20,401 nucleotides of DNA from Polaromonas sp. (GTDB taxonomy: Bacteria > Pseudomonadota > Gammaproteobacteria > Burkholderiales > Burkholderiaceae_C): contig JAQGMN010000202.1 in the NCBI GenBank assembly GCA_028292345.1, forward strand, positions 1 through 20,401, in the 5' to 3' direction. Positions 1-7,709 of the stretch are shown here, one piece after another; within the stretch, counting starts at the first letter, position 1; each line of letters opens with the position of its first letter. The translations under genes and the position numbers were made by a program. The notes under the pieces are model-generated. The model saw only the letters and a program-made list of their open reading frames with translations. It searched no databases and was not told where the DNA came from.

Positions 1-1263
1 GAAACGCATTTCAATGCCCAGGTGCCTTGCGAATGGCTGGACTCGACCGCCATCAGCTACACCATCTACACCAGCGGCACCACCGGCAAGCCCAAGGGCG
101 TGCAGCGCGACACCGCCGGCTACACCGTGGCGCTGGCCGCCAGCATGAAGCACATTTTCGACGGCCGGGCCGGCGAAACCTTCTTCTCGACCAGCGACAT
201 CGGCTGGGTCGTCGGGCACAGCTACATCGTCTACGGCCCGCTGATCGCCGGCATGGCGACCATCATGTACGAAGGCCTGCCGACGCAGGGCATGGACAAG
301 AAGCCCAACGGCGGCATCTGGTGGGAACTGGTCGAAAAGTACAAGGTCACCGTCATGTTCAGCGCGCCGACCGCCGTGCGCGTGCTGAAAAAGCAGGACC
401 CGGCGCTCCTGAGCAAATACGACCTGTCCAGCCTGCGCGCGCTGTTCCTGGCCGGCGAGCCGCTCGATGAGCCGACCGCCCGCTGGATCAGCGAAGGCCT
501 GAATGTGCCGATCATCGACAACTACTGGCAGACCGAAAGCGGCTGGCCGATCCTGACGATCGCCAACGGCGTCGAGAAAAAGCCCAGCAAGTTTGGCAGC
601 CCCGGCATTCCGATGTACGGCTACAACGTCAAGCTGCTGCACGAAGCCACCGGCGAGGAACTCACCACGCCGGGCGAAAAGGGCGTGGTCGTCATCGAAG
701 GGCCGACGCCGCCAGGCTTCATGCAGACCATCTGGCAGGACGATGCGCGCTTCGTCAACACCTACTGGAAGAGCATTCCGGGCAAGCTGGTGTACAGCAC
801 CTTCGACTGGGGCATCCGCGATGCCGACGGCTACTTCTTCATCCTGGGCCGCACCGACGACGTGATCAATGTTGCCGGCCACCGGCTTGGCACGCGCGAG
901 ATCGAGGAAAGCATTTCCGGCCATGCGCAGGTGTCCGAGGTGGCCGTGGTCGGCGTGGCCGACAACCTCAAGGGCCAGGTGGCGATGGCGTTTGCCGTGC
1001 TCAAGGATTCGAGCGTACTCAACGACACCGCCGCCTGCGCCAAGCTCGAAGCCGAGATCATGAAGCGCGTGGACAACGACCTGGGCGCCGTCGCCCGGCC
1101 GGCGCGCGTGCGCTTCGTCACCGTGCTGCCCAAGACGCGCAGCGGCAAGCTGCTGCGCCGCGCCATCCAGGCGGTGTGCGAAGGCCGCGATGCCGGCGAT
1201 TTGACGACCATGGACGACCCGGCCGCGCTGCAGCAGATCCGGGACCGGGTCGAGGCGGTCTGA
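1..1263 (+). CDS. prpE: Propionyl-CoA synthetase PrpE (propionate--CoA ligase), 5' end cut by window edge
   Basis: ATP-dependent acyl-CoA synthetase that activates propionate through a propionyl-AMP intermediate, feeding the methylcitrate route in the cytoplasm. The frame is open from base 1, so only the C-terminal 420 residues are visible (the family is about 630). In order they show the adenylate-forming P-loop YTSGTTGKPKGV, the IGWVVGHSYIVYGPL stretch typical of PrpE rather than Acs, the YWQTESGWP motif, the FDWGIRDADGYFFILGR hinge motif followed by DDVINVAGHRLGTREIEE, and the C-terminal PKTRSGKLLRR motif. The catalytic, acylation-sensitive lysine is encoded at 1147-1149. The ending CEGRDAGDLTT is also PrpE-like. 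The first in-frame start-like codon (GTG at 22) is internal and is not the true start. The gene ends in an intrinsic terminator and converges on the next gene. Confidence 0.95.
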   Translation, partial: ETHFNAQVPCEWLDSTAISYTIYTSGTTGKPKGVQRDTAGYTVALAASMKHIFDGRAGETFFSTSDIGWVVGHSYIVYGPLIAGMATIMYEGLPTQGMDKKPNGGIWWELVEKYKVTVMFSAPTAVRVLKKQDPALLSKYDLSSLRALFLAGEPLDEPTARWISEGLNVPIIDNYWQTESGWPILTIANGVEKKPSKFGSPGIPMYGYNVKLLHEATGEELTTPGEKGVVVIEGPTPPGFMQTIWQDDARFVNTYWKSIPGKLVYSTFDWGIRDADGYFFILGRTDDVINVAGHRLGTREIEESISGHAQVSEVAVVGVADNLKGQVAMAFAVLKDSSVLNDTAACAKLEAEIMKRVDNDLGAVARPARVRFVTVLPKTRSGKLLRRAIQAVCEGRDAGDLTTMDDPAALQQIRDRVEAV

Positions 1264-1284
1264 AAATCACAGACTGAAGCCCTG

Positions 1285-1323
1285 AAGGGGTGCTGGCTGC
1301 TCGCGCGGCCTGCACCCTTTTTT
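1285..1323 (+). terminator. Intrinsic terminator of prpE
   Basis: A stem pairs 1285-1293 (AAGGGGTGC) with 1312-1320 (GCACCCTTT) with one G-U pair. A further GGC/GCC pairing lies inside the loop, and a T run continues to 1323. It starts 21 bases after the prpE stop. The reverse strand has no T run on its side, so it should act only on prpE transcripts. Confidence 0.8.
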
Positions 1324-1358
1324 ATATTGTTCAGGACATGCAAGTTCTTGCCCGGCAG

Positions 1359-1375
1359 CGCAGCCATCGGCTGCG
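1359..1375 (-). terminator. Hairpin just after the uncharacterised minus-strand gene, possible weak terminator
   Basis: CGCAGCC and GGCTGCG form a perfect 7-bp inverted repeat with a 3-base loop, 5 bases past the stop codon of the gene ending at 1381. No T run follows on the minus strand. It may protect the 3' end of the mRNA or be factor-dependent rather than a classic terminator. Confidence 0.35.
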
Positions 1376-1380
1376 ACGCT

Positions 1381-1869
1381 TCACGCCAGCCGCAATTGCG
1401 CCTGTTGCGCCACCCGGATGCAATCCTTCATGTGCTCCTCGCCGAAGTAGCGGATGGCCGCATAGCCGACGCTGGCCGCCACCAGCTGGCCGGCCAGCGG
1501 GATGTACTTGGCGAGTTGCTTGGTCGCCATGCGCGTGCCGATCTTGGTGGCTGCCTTGATGACCAGGTCGCGGCTGATGAACTTGCCCACCAGCACCGAG
1601 CCGACCATCGCCACGGCTTTTTCGACCTGTTCGCGCTTGGTGGGGTCGAGCTGGTCGATCTGCTCGGGCGCCAGGCCGAACTCCTTGTTGATCTGGGGGA
1701 TCAGCCTGGACAGCAGGGCGGCGTCCACCGCCCAGTCCAGGCCGGGCACCGGCACGGCGCTGGCCACGGCGGCCATCAGCGCGCGCTTGTGGAGCAGCTT
1801 GCGGCTGCGCTGGACGGCAGCCTGAAGGACCGCGTCGTCAGAAGAGGCCAGTTTCAGGGGAGTTGGCAT
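1381..1869 (-). CDS. Uncharacterised protein with hydrophobic helices, DUF697/YcjF-like (tentative)
   Basis: 162 residues; I do not recognise a defined function. The start ATG at 1869 is supported by an AAAGG ribosome site (1879-1883) at 9-bp spacing. The N-terminal third is basic and alanine-rich (RSRKLLHKRALMAAVASAVP) and leads into a hydrophobic VPVPGLDWAVDAALLSRLIP stretch. A charged middle (EQIDQLDPTKREQVEKA) follows, then a second amphipathic or hydrophobic part with KIGTRMATKQLAKYIPLAGQ and VAASVGYAAIRYFGEEHMKDC. The pattern of a PVPG turn, a KxxAKxxPxxGQ motif and a C-terminal glycine/alanine helix recalls DUF697-type proteins, which associate with membranes or with GTPases; that link is from memory of the family and is weak. 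The gene stands alone between prpE (convergent) and the ABC-F gene, 108 bp downstream of the latter. Confidence 0.75.
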   Translation of the reverse strand: MPTPLKLASSDDAVLQAAVQRSRKLLHKRALMAAVASAVPVPGLDWAVDAALLSRLIPQINKEFGLAPEQIDQLDPTKREQVEKAVAMVGSVLVGKFISRDLVIKAATKIGTRMATKQLAKYIPLAGQLVAASVGYAAIRYFGEEHMKDCIRVAQQAQLRLA

Positions 1870-1977
1870 GGCTCGAAACCTTTCATGGGATGGCAGTCTT
1901 GCGTGCGATCGCTTGTATCACACGGCAAGGAAGGCAGCCCGCCAGCCCCAGCCATGACCGGCTGAACCCGAAGCGTT

Positions 1978-3996
1978 TTAAGCCGCGACGGCTTCGAGCT
2001 TTTCCGTCACTTCCAGCCAGCGCTCTTCGAGTTTGGCCAGGTCGGCTTCAATCACCTTCAGGCGCTTGCCGGCCTGGGCAATTTCCGCAGGCGACTTCGA
2101 CGCGGTCAGCAGCGTTTCCAGGTTGGCTTTTTCGCTGTTCATGCTCTGCATCTGGCGGTCGATTTTTTCCAGTTCCTTGCGCAGCGGCTTGGCGGCGTCC
2201 GACTGCTGCTGGCGGCGCTGGGCGTCTTCCTTCTTGCTGGACGAATTTTTAGCATCCAAAGTGCTTGCGGCGCTTGCTGTATCTGCGCTGGATACTACTT
2301 TTTTGGTAGCAGCCGTGGCGGCCGGGCTGATGTTCGACTTTTTTGCTTCCTCGCGCTGGCGTTTGGCCTCGTCCAGCAGGTAGCGCTGGTAGTCGTCCAG
2401 GTCGCCGTCGAAGGGCGCGACGCCGCCGCGCGAGACCATCCAGAACTCGTCGCAGACGGCGCGCAGCAAGGCGCGGTCGTGGCTGACCAGCATCACCGTG
2501 CCTTCGAACTCGTTGAGCGCCATCGACAGCGCCTCGCGCGTGGCCAGGTCCAGGTGGTTGGTCGGCTCGTCGAGCAGCAAGAGGTTGGGCCGCTGCCAGA
2601 CGATCATGCACAGCACCAGGCGCGCCTTTTCGCCGCCGCTCATGCTGCCCACGGACTGCTTGACCATGTCGCCGCCAAAGTTGAAGTTGCCCAGGAAGCT
2701 GCGCAGGTCCTGCTCGCGGGTCGGCTGGTTGCCCAGCTTGCCGGCGGCCGTCACTTCCTTGACCAGGCGGATCATGTGCTCCAGCGGGTTGTCGGCCGGG
2801 CGCAGCACGTCGAGTTCCTGCTGGGCGAAGTAGCCGATGTTCAGGCCCTTGCCCTCGGTCATGTCGCCTGAAATCGGCGCCAGCGCACGGGCAATGGTTT
2901 TGACCACGGTCGATTTGCCCTGGCCGTTGGCGCCCAGGATGCCGATGCGCTGGCCGGCCAGCACGGACTTGCTGACGTTCTGCACGATGACGGTGGGCGG
3001 CGTGCCTTCGGGTGCATCCTCGGGCGCGGGATAGCCGAAGAAGGCGTTCTGCATCGACAGCATCGGGTTGGGCAGGTTCGCCGGTTCCTTGAACTCGAAG
3101 GTGAAATCGGCCTCGGCCAGCAGCGGCGCGATTTTTTCCATCCGGTCCAGCGCCTTGACGCGGCTTTGCGCCTGCTTGGCCTTGCTGGCCTTGGCCTTGA
3201 AGCGGGCGATGAACTTCTGCAGGTGGGCAATCTTGTCCTGCTGCTTGGAGTAGGCGCCCTGCTGCAGCGCCATCTGCTCGGCTCGCAAATCTTCAAATTT
3301 GCTGTAGTTGCCTCCGTAACGGGTCAGCTTGGCGCTTTCGATGTGCACCGTCACATCGGTCACGGCATCCAAAAATTCGCGGTCATGGCTGATGACCAGC
3401 ATGGTGCCCTGGTAGCGCTTGAGCCAGGCTTCGAGCCACACCAGCGCGTCCAGGTCCAGGTGGTTGGTCGGCTCGTCAAGCAGCAGCAAGTCCGACGGGC
3501 ACATCAGCGCGCGTGCCAGCTGCAGGCGCATGCGCCAGCCGCCCGAAAAGCTGTTGACCGGGTTGTCGAGCTCGCTGAGCTTGAAGCCCAGGCCCAAAAT
3601 GAGCGCCTGCGCCCGGGCCTGGGCGTCGTGCGCGCCCGAGTCGTACAAATCCATGTAGGCATGCGCCATGCGGTCGCCGTCGCCGCTGAGTTCGGCCGCA
3701 TCGACTTCGGCCTGCGCGGCCAGCAGCACCACGTCGCCCTCGATCACGTAGCTGGTGGCGCTTTGCTCGGTTTCGGGCATGTCCTGCGCGACCTGCGCCA
3801 TTTTCCACTGCGCCGGAATGTAGTATTCGCCGCCATCCTCGTGCAGCGTGCCGTTGAGCATGGCGAACAGCGACGACTTGCCCGCGCCGTTGCGGCCCAC
3901 CAGGCCGACATTCTCGCCAGGGTTCAGGGTGACAGTCGCGCTGTCGAGAATCACTTTGGAGCCGCGACGCAGCACCACGTTTTTAAGGGTAATCAT
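1978..3996 (-). CDS. yheS: ABC-F family ATPase, YheS-like (ribosome-associated translation factor)
   Basis: Soluble twin-ATPase protein of the ABC-F family, whose members act on the ribosome rather than transport solutes. With the ATG at 3996 it is 672 residues. Domain 1 has Walker A GRNGAGKSS (about 34-42), signature SGGWRMRLQLA and Walker B LLLLDEPTNHLDLDALVWLE. The inter-domain linker (KIAHLQKFIARFKAKASKAK) is the basic helical arm that reaches the ribosome. Domain 2 has GANGQGKST, SGGEKARLVL and a second DEPTNHLD. The C-terminal tail is a charged coiled coil (PLRKELEKIDRQMQSMNSEK). An open frame extends to an ATG at 4065, but MITLKNVVLRRG at 3996 matches the usual family N terminus. Neither start has a good ribosome site. 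Residues about 563-585, between domain 2 and the coiled coil, are encoded by a dispersed repeat copy (2243-2310). It lies 83 bp downstream of prmB, probably in the same transcript. Confidence 0.9.
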   Translation of the reverse strand: MITLKNVVLRRGSKVILDSATVTLNPGENVGLVGRNGAGKSSLFAMLNGTLHEDGGEYYIPAQWKMAQVAQDMPETEQSATSYVIEGDVVLLAAQAEVDAAELSGDGDRMAHAYMDLYDSGAHDAQARAQALILGLGFKLSELDNPVNSFSGGWRMRLQLARALMCPSDLLLLDEPTNHLDLDALVWLEAWLKRYQGTMLVISHDREFLDAVTDVTVHIESAKLTRYGGNYSKFEDLRAEQMALQQGAYSKQQDKIAHLQKFIARFKAKASKAKQAQSRVKALDRMEKIAPLLAEADFTFEFKEPANLPNPMLSMQNAFFGYPAPEDAPEGTPPTVIVQNVSKSVLAGQRIGILGANGQGKSTVVKTIARALAPISGDMTEGKGLNIGYFAQQELDVLRPADNPLEHMIRLVKEVTAAGKLGNQPTREQDLRSFLGNFNFGGDMVKQSVGSMSGGEKARLVLCMIVWQRPNLLLLDEPTNHLDLATREALSMALNEFEGTVMLVSHDRALLRAVCDEFWMVSRGGVAPFDGDLDDYQRYLLDEAKRQREEAKKSNISPAATAATKKVVSSADTASAASTLDAKNSSSKKEDAQRRQQQSDAAKPLRKELEKIDRQMQSMNSEKANLETLLTASKSPAEIAQAGKRLKVIEADLAKLEERWLEVTEKLEAVAA
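2243..2310 (-). repeat. Family-2 dispersed repeat copy inside the ABC-F coding sequence
   Basis: On the minus strand it opens with a GCTACC...GTAG hairpin, as other family-2 copies open with GCTATT...ATAGC. On the plus strand the core GCGCTTGCTGTATCTG closely matches GCGCATGCTGCATCTG of the copy at 10032-10101 (read in reverse complement) and GCGCAAGCTGCGCCTG of the dapE copy. It encodes a low-complexity Ser/Ala/Thr-rich stretch in the linker before the C-terminal coiled coil, without breaking the frame. Confidence 0.6.
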
Positions 3997-4079
3997 GTAA
4001 ACCAACAGACTGAAGAAATAGGGTCGGGTCGCAAGGCGCCCGGCAAAGCGCTTGCGCTCCGACATACGAAAGCGAAGGT

Positions 4080-4979
4080 TCAGGCCAGCTGTTCCCGCGT
4101 CAGCAGCAAAACCTGGTCAGGGCCGGCGCTGGTTTCAAACCAGAGCGGCTCCAGGTGCGGAAAAGCGCGTTCAAAATTCCCGCGCTCGTTGCCGATTTCC
4201 AGCACCAGGACGGCATTTTCGTTCATTTGCGCGGCTATGGTCAGAAAAAGGCCGCGAATGAAATCCATGCCGTCGGCGCCTCCGGCCAACGCCAGGCCGG
4301 GTTCGGCCTTGAATTCGGCAGGCAGGGCGGTCATGCTGACGGCATTCACATAGGGCGGGTTGCACAGGATCAGGTCGTATGGGCCGGGGCAGGCGGCCAG
4401 TCCGTCCGATTCGATCAGTGTGATGCGCTCGGCCAGCTGGTGCCGGTCCACATTGATGCGCGCCACCGCCAGCGCGTCCGGGCTGATGTCGGCGGCGTCG
4501 ACCACCACGTCCGGATAGGCCATGGCGGCCAGCACGGCCAGGCTGCCGTTGCCGGTGCACAGGTCGAGCACGCGGTGCGTTTCCTCGCTCAGCCAGTCGT
4601 CGATGCGGCCGTCATCGAGCAGCTCGGCGATCAGGGAGCGCGGAATGATCACGCGCTCGTCGACATAAAAAGGCACGCCCATCAGCCAGGCTTCGTTCGT
4701 CAGGTAGGCGGCGGGCTTGCGCGTGCGGATGCGCTGGTCCACCAGCCCGGCGACCTGCGCCTGTTCCTCGGGCGCTACCGGCCGGTTCTCGACCGATTCC
4801 AGGTCGTCCAGCTCCAGGTCCAGCTTCCACAGCACCAGCCAGGCGGCTTCGTCGAACGCATTGGTCGTGCCCTGGCCGTAGCCGTCGAAAAAAGTCAAGC
4901 CGGCGGCATCGAGCCGGTCGGCCATCTGCTCGATCACCTCCAGCACGGTCACGGTGGGGGCGGGGGTGGTCGTTGTCAT
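4080..4979 (-). CDS. prmB: 50S ribosomal protein L3 glutamine N5-methyltransferase PrmB
   Basis: SAM-dependent methyltransferase that modifies a glutamine of ribosomal protein L3 during 50S assembly. It is 299 residues, near the usual 300-310. The N-terminal helical substrate domain contains FFDGYGQGTTNAFDEAAWLVLW, and the segment PFYVDERVIIPRSLIAELL is typical of PrmB. The SAM-binding motif is LDLCTGNGSLAV (about 138-149), with an acidic ADISPDAL loop. The glutamine-binding NPPY sits at 207-210, followed by EPGLALAGGADGMDF as in PrmB/HemK enzymes. The start ATG at 4979 overlaps the dapE stop as ATGA, so translation is probably coupled to dapE. PrmC is the main alternative; the N-terminal FFDGYGQGT region favours PrmB. 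Confidence 0.93.
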   Translation of the reverse strand: MTTTTPAPTVTVLEVIEQMADRLDAAGLTFFDGYGQGTTNAFDEAAWLVLWKLDLELDDLESVENRPVAPEEQAQVAGLVDQRIRTRKPAAYLTNEAWLMGVPFYVDERVIIPRSLIAELLDDGRIDDWLSEETHRVLDLCTGNGSLAVLAAMAYPDVVVDAADISPDALAVARINVDRHQLAERITLIESDGLAACPGPYDLILCNPPYVNAVSMTALPAEFKAEPGLALAGGADGMDFIRGLFLTIAAQMNENAVLVLEIGNERGNFERAFPHLEPLWFETSAGPDQVLLLTREQLA

Positions 4980-6196
4980 GCCAGGCCTGCCAGGCGTTCG
5001 AGCACGCCCTTGTAGATGTTCTTGAGCGGATCGATGTCACTGACCGCCACGCATTCATCGATCTGGTGGATGGTCGCATTGACCGGCCCGAGTTCAATCA
5101 CCTGCGGGCAGACCTTGGCAATGAAGCGGCCGTCGCTGGTGCCGCCGGTGGTGGACAGTTCGGTCTGCAGGCCGGTCTCGGCCAGGATCGCGCCGCGCAC
5201 CGCATCGACCAGCGTGCCCGGCGTGGTCAGGAAGGGCAGGCCGCCCAGCGTCCACTTCAGGTCGTATTCGAACTGGTGCCGGCTCAAAATGGCCAGCAGG
5301 CGCTGCTGCAGGCGCTCGGGCGTGGATTCGGTGCAGAAGCGGAAATTGAAGTCCACCACCAGCTCGCCCGGAATCACGTTGGTCGCGCCGGTGCCCGCGT
5401 GGACATTGGACACCTGCCAGCTGGTCGCCGGAAAGAAGGCGTTGCCCGCGTCCCATTGCGTGGCCACCAGTTCGGCCAGCGCGGGCGCGAACAGGTGGAT
5501 CGGGTTTTTCGCCAGGTGCGGATAGGCAATATGGCCCTGCACGCCCTTGACCGTGAGCTTGCCGCTCAGCGTGCCGCGGCGGCCGTTCTTGATCATGTCG
5601 CCCAGCTTGTCGACCGACGTGGGCTCGCCGACGATGCAGTAATCGAGCACCTCGCCGCGGGCCTTGAGCTGCTCGCAGACGACGACCGTGCCGTCGAGGC
5701 CGGGGCCTTCCTCGTCGCTGGTGATCAAAAAAGCCATCGACAGCGCCGGCCGGGGATGCGCCGCCAGGAATTCCTCGACCGCCACCACCATGGCCGCAAT
5801 CGACGTTTTCATGTCGGCCGCGCCGCGCCCGTACAGCTTGCCCGCGCGGTGGCTGGGCGTGAACGGGTGGCTGTGCCACTGATCCAGCGGCCCGGTCGGC
5901 ACCACGTCGGTATGGCCGGCAAACACCAGCGTCCTGGCGCGGTGGCCGGTGGCGGCTGGATTTGCTATTGATTCAATAGCTGGCTGCGCAGGCGCAGCTT
6001 GCGCAGAAGGGCTGAAACCTTCAAATTTTGCCCACAGGTTGGTGACCCGGAAGTGCTCGGGTCCGCTGACAATGGTTTCACACTGGAAACCGAGCGGCGC
6101 CAGCCGCGCAATCAGCAGGTCCTGGCAGCCGGCATCGTCGGGCGTCGCCGAAGCGCGGGAAATCAGTTGCTCGGCAAGGTGGAGTGTTCGGGACAT
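4976..6196 (-). CDS. dapE: Succinyl-diaminopimelate desuccinylase DapE, with a repeat-derived insertion
   Basis: Zinc metallohydrolase (M20 family) that cleaves N-succinyl-LL-diaminopimelate to LL-diaminopimelate and succinate in the lysine and peptidoglycan pathway. Visible metal and catalytic residues are H95 and D97 in FAGHTDVVPTGPLDQW, D128 in GRGAADMKTS, E162/E163 in TSDEEGPGLDGT and E191 in VGEPTS. The late GGTSDGRF and NATIHQIDEC motifs are present. At 406 residues it is about 30 longer than the usual 375-380. The excess lies between VTNLWAK and RTLVFAGHTD (about residues 58-86), where most DapE proteins have a short loop; this stretch is encoded by a family-2 repeat (5961-6029). The frame is intact. 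No strong ribosome site precedes the ATG at 6196. It overlaps prmB by four bases. Confidence 0.95.
   Translation of the reverse strand: MSRTLHLAEQLISRASATPDDAGCQDLLIARLAPLGFQCETIVSGPEHFRVTNLWAKFEGFSPSAQAAPAQPAIESIANPAATGHRARTLVFAGHTDVVPTGPLDQWHSHPFTPSHRAGKLYGRGAADMKTSIAAMVVAVEEFLAAHPRPALSMAFLITSDEEGPGLDGTVVVCEQLKARGEVLDYCIVGEPTSVDKLGDMIKNGRRGTLSGKLTVKGVQGHIAYPHLAKNPIHLFAPALAELVATQWDAGNAFFPATSWQVSNVHAGTGATNVIPGELVVDFNFRFCTESTPERLQQRLLAILSRHQFEYDLKWTLGGLPFLTTPGTLVDAVRGAILAETGLQTELSTTGGTSDGRFIAKVCPQVIELGPVNATIHQIDECVAVSDIDPLKNIYKGVLERLAGLA
5961..6029 (+). repeat. Family-2 dispersed repeat copy inside dapE
   Basis: It begins with a perfect palindrome GCTATTGA-T-TCAATAGC (5964-5980), continues through a GCGCAGGCGCAGCTTGCGC core and ends in an AT-rich stretch near 6029. 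The order of hairpin, core and AT-rich end is the same as at 10032-10101. It encodes an Ala/Pro-rich peptide containing AIESIAN, read on the opposite strand. Confidence 0.65.
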
Positions 6197-6428
6197 AAAA
6201 AAATCAGTGGTTGCTCAGTTTGCCTGAAGCGAAAGCGAAAGGCGACTGCCACGCCGGAGGTATTTGAGAAGTCAGAGAGCGAAATAAAGGAGGCACAGCG
6301 ACCATCGTGGGGGAGGTAGGAGTTTCAGGCCATCCAGGGCCGCGGAACCGGCTTCGCCGGGCCGCAGGCGCAGCGGCCCCCTCGGGGGGCAGGGAGCCAC
6401 ACGCAGTGGGCGACCGTGGGGGCCATAT
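6197..6428. other. Gap between dapE and pilU, mostly repeat DNA
   Basis: 232 bp without a convincing gene. The right part is family-1 copy A. The left part (6197-6334) includes GCGAAAGCGAAAGGCG and a stretch (about 6293-6315, GGCACAGCGACCATCGTGGG) that may be a decayed end of the same repeat. I see no clear promoter or ribosome site for dapE here. Confidence 0.6.
6335..6425 (+). repeat. Family-1 repeat copy A (about 90 bp, multi-hairpin), directly after pilU
   Basis: It runs from CAGGGCCGCGG to GTGGGGGCCA. Predicted stems are CCGGC-TTC-GCCGG, GGCCGC...GCGGCC, CCCCC-TC-GGGGG and CCAC...GTGG. It is nearly identical to 7710-7799 over its full length. On the minus strand it starts three bases past the pilU stop, in the pilU-dapE gap. 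Confidence 0.85.
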
Positions 6429-7577
6429 TCAGTGCCTGACGTCGAAAGTGATCTCGGTGAACGACGGTTCGTCATCCGGATCGATGCCGGACCCGTCGCC
6501 CTTGGCCTTGCCTGCGGTGAAATCGTTTTCCAGCCGCCACATCAGGTTGGTCGGCGAATCGGCGTTTGCCAGGCCTTCCTTGCGCGTCACCGTGCCTTCG
6601 GTGATCAGCCGGGCAATGTGCTGCTCGAAGCTCTGCGAGCCTTCGGCCATGGATTTTTCCATGGTTTCCTTGACGCCCGAAAAGTCGCCCTTCTCGATCA
6701 GCTCGGCCACCAGCTTGGTGTTGAGCAGGACTTCGACCGCGGGAATGCGGTCGTTGTTCAGGCTGCGCAGCAGGCGCTGGGAAACCACCGCCTTCAGCGC
6801 GGCCGCCAGGTCGCCGAGCATGGTCAGCCGGACTTCGACCGGATAGAAGCTCAGGATGCGGTTGAGTGCCTGATAACTGTTGTTGGCATGCATGGTCGCC
6901 AGGCACAGGTGGCCCGACTGCGCATAGGCGATCGCCGCCGACATGGTTTCGCGGTCTCGGATTTCGCCGATCATGATCACGTCGGGCGCCTGGCGCAGCG
7001 CATTTTTCAGCGCCACCTGCAGCGACTGGGTGTCGCTGCCGACTTCGCGCTGGTTGATGACCGATTTCTTGTTGGTGTAGTAATACTCGATCGGGTCTTC
7101 GATCGTCAGGATGTGCCCGGTCGCGGTCTCGTTGCGCCGGTCAATCATCGAGGCCAGCGTGGTGCTTTTTCCGGCGCCGGTCGCGCCCACCATCAGGATC
7201 AGGCCGCGCTTTTCCATGATCAGGTCGCCCAGCAGCGGCGGCAGGTTCAGGCTGGTCAGCGCGGGAATCTTGTTCGGAATGTAGCGGATCACCGCGGCAT
7301 AGGTGCTTCGCTGGCGAAAACCGCTGATGCGGAAGTTGCCCAGGCCTTCGACCTGCAGCGCCATGTTGAGTTCGCCGATTTCATCGAGTTCCTCGATCCG
7401 CGCGGGCGGCAGCACTTCGGCCAGCAGCGTGCGCGTGGCATCGGCCGGAAGGATCTGCGCATTGATCGGAATGGACTGCCCGTTGATCTTGATCATGGCA
7501 GGCGAATGCGCCGACAGGTAAACGTCAGACGCCTTCTTGTCCACCATCAAGCGCAGAATTCTTTCCATCGTGGCCAT
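6429..7577 (-). CDS. pilU: Type IV pilus retraction-type ATPase PilU
   Basis: Hexameric cytoplasmic ATPase of the PilT/PilU family that assists PilT in retracting type IV pili (twitching motility, DNA uptake). It is 382 residues. The N-terminal domain (about 1-100) begins MERILRLMVDKKASDVYLSA. The RecA-like core has Walker A GATGAGKST (131-139), the acidic Asp box LTIEDPIEYYY, Walker B DVIMIGEIRDRE (about 199-210) and the His box CLATMHANNS. The extended acidic C terminus (DPDDEPSFTEITFDV) and overall length favour PilU over PilT (about 345 residues). The start is ATG 7577 or ATG 7568; neither has a strong ribosome site. No pilT is visible beside it. The gene lies inside the dap cluster between dapD and dapE, with a family-1 repeat on each side. 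Confidence 0.9.
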   Translation of the reverse strand: MATMERILRLMVDKKASDVYLSAHSPAMIKINGQSIPINAQILPADATRTLLAEVLPPARIEELDEIGELNMALQVEGLGNFRISGFRQRSTYAAVIRYIPNKIPALTSLNLPPLLGDLIMEKRGLILMVGATGAGKSTTLASMIDRRNETATGHILTIEDPIEYYYTNKKSVINQREVGSDTQSLQVALKNALRQAPDVIMIGEIRDRETMSAAIAYAQSGHLCLATMHANNSYQALNRILSFYPVEVRLTMLGDLAAALKAVVSQRLLRSLNNDRIPAVEVLLNTKLVAELIEKGDFSGVKETMEKSMAEGSQSFEQHIARLITEGTVTRKEGLANADSPTNLMWRLENDFTAGKAKGDGSGIDPDDEPSFTEITFDVRH

Positions 7578-7654
7578 GGTTCAGCTTTCGTTAGGACGTT
7601 GAGACATCGTGGTGGCCAGCGCCAAGCCGCTCCAGACAAAGCCAGCCCAAAAAA

Positions 7655-7687
7655 GGCGGCAGCGCACTACGTGAAGCGACAAGCGTG
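7655..7687 (+). repeat. Partial family-1 repeat (right end only)
   Basis: GGCAGCGCACTACGTGAAGC followed by GACAAGCGTG matches the right part of the ligA copy (GGCAGCGCAGTACGCGAAGC then GACAAGCGTG) with two changes. It resembles the ligA copy here more than its neighbour copy B, suggesting at least two right-end subtypes. Confidence 0.6.
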
Positions 7688-7709
7688 CAGAAGGCGACCC
7701 CAAACCAGC

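Noticed and set aside
1908..1915. The GCGATCGC octamer as a regulatory site
   Set aside because: A single common palindrome with no partner sites or position relative to a promoter to support a role.
3997..4065. Upstream extension of the ABC-F gene to ATG 4065
   Set aside because: It adds 23 residues unlike the family; the usual N terminus begins at 3996. Not fully excluded because neither start has a good ribosome site.
3166..5971. Long plus-strand open frames opposite the ABC-F gene, prmB and dapE
   Set aside because: They lie wholly antisense to genes with complete motifs and show the same His/Gln/Arg/Gly-rich composition as other shadows.
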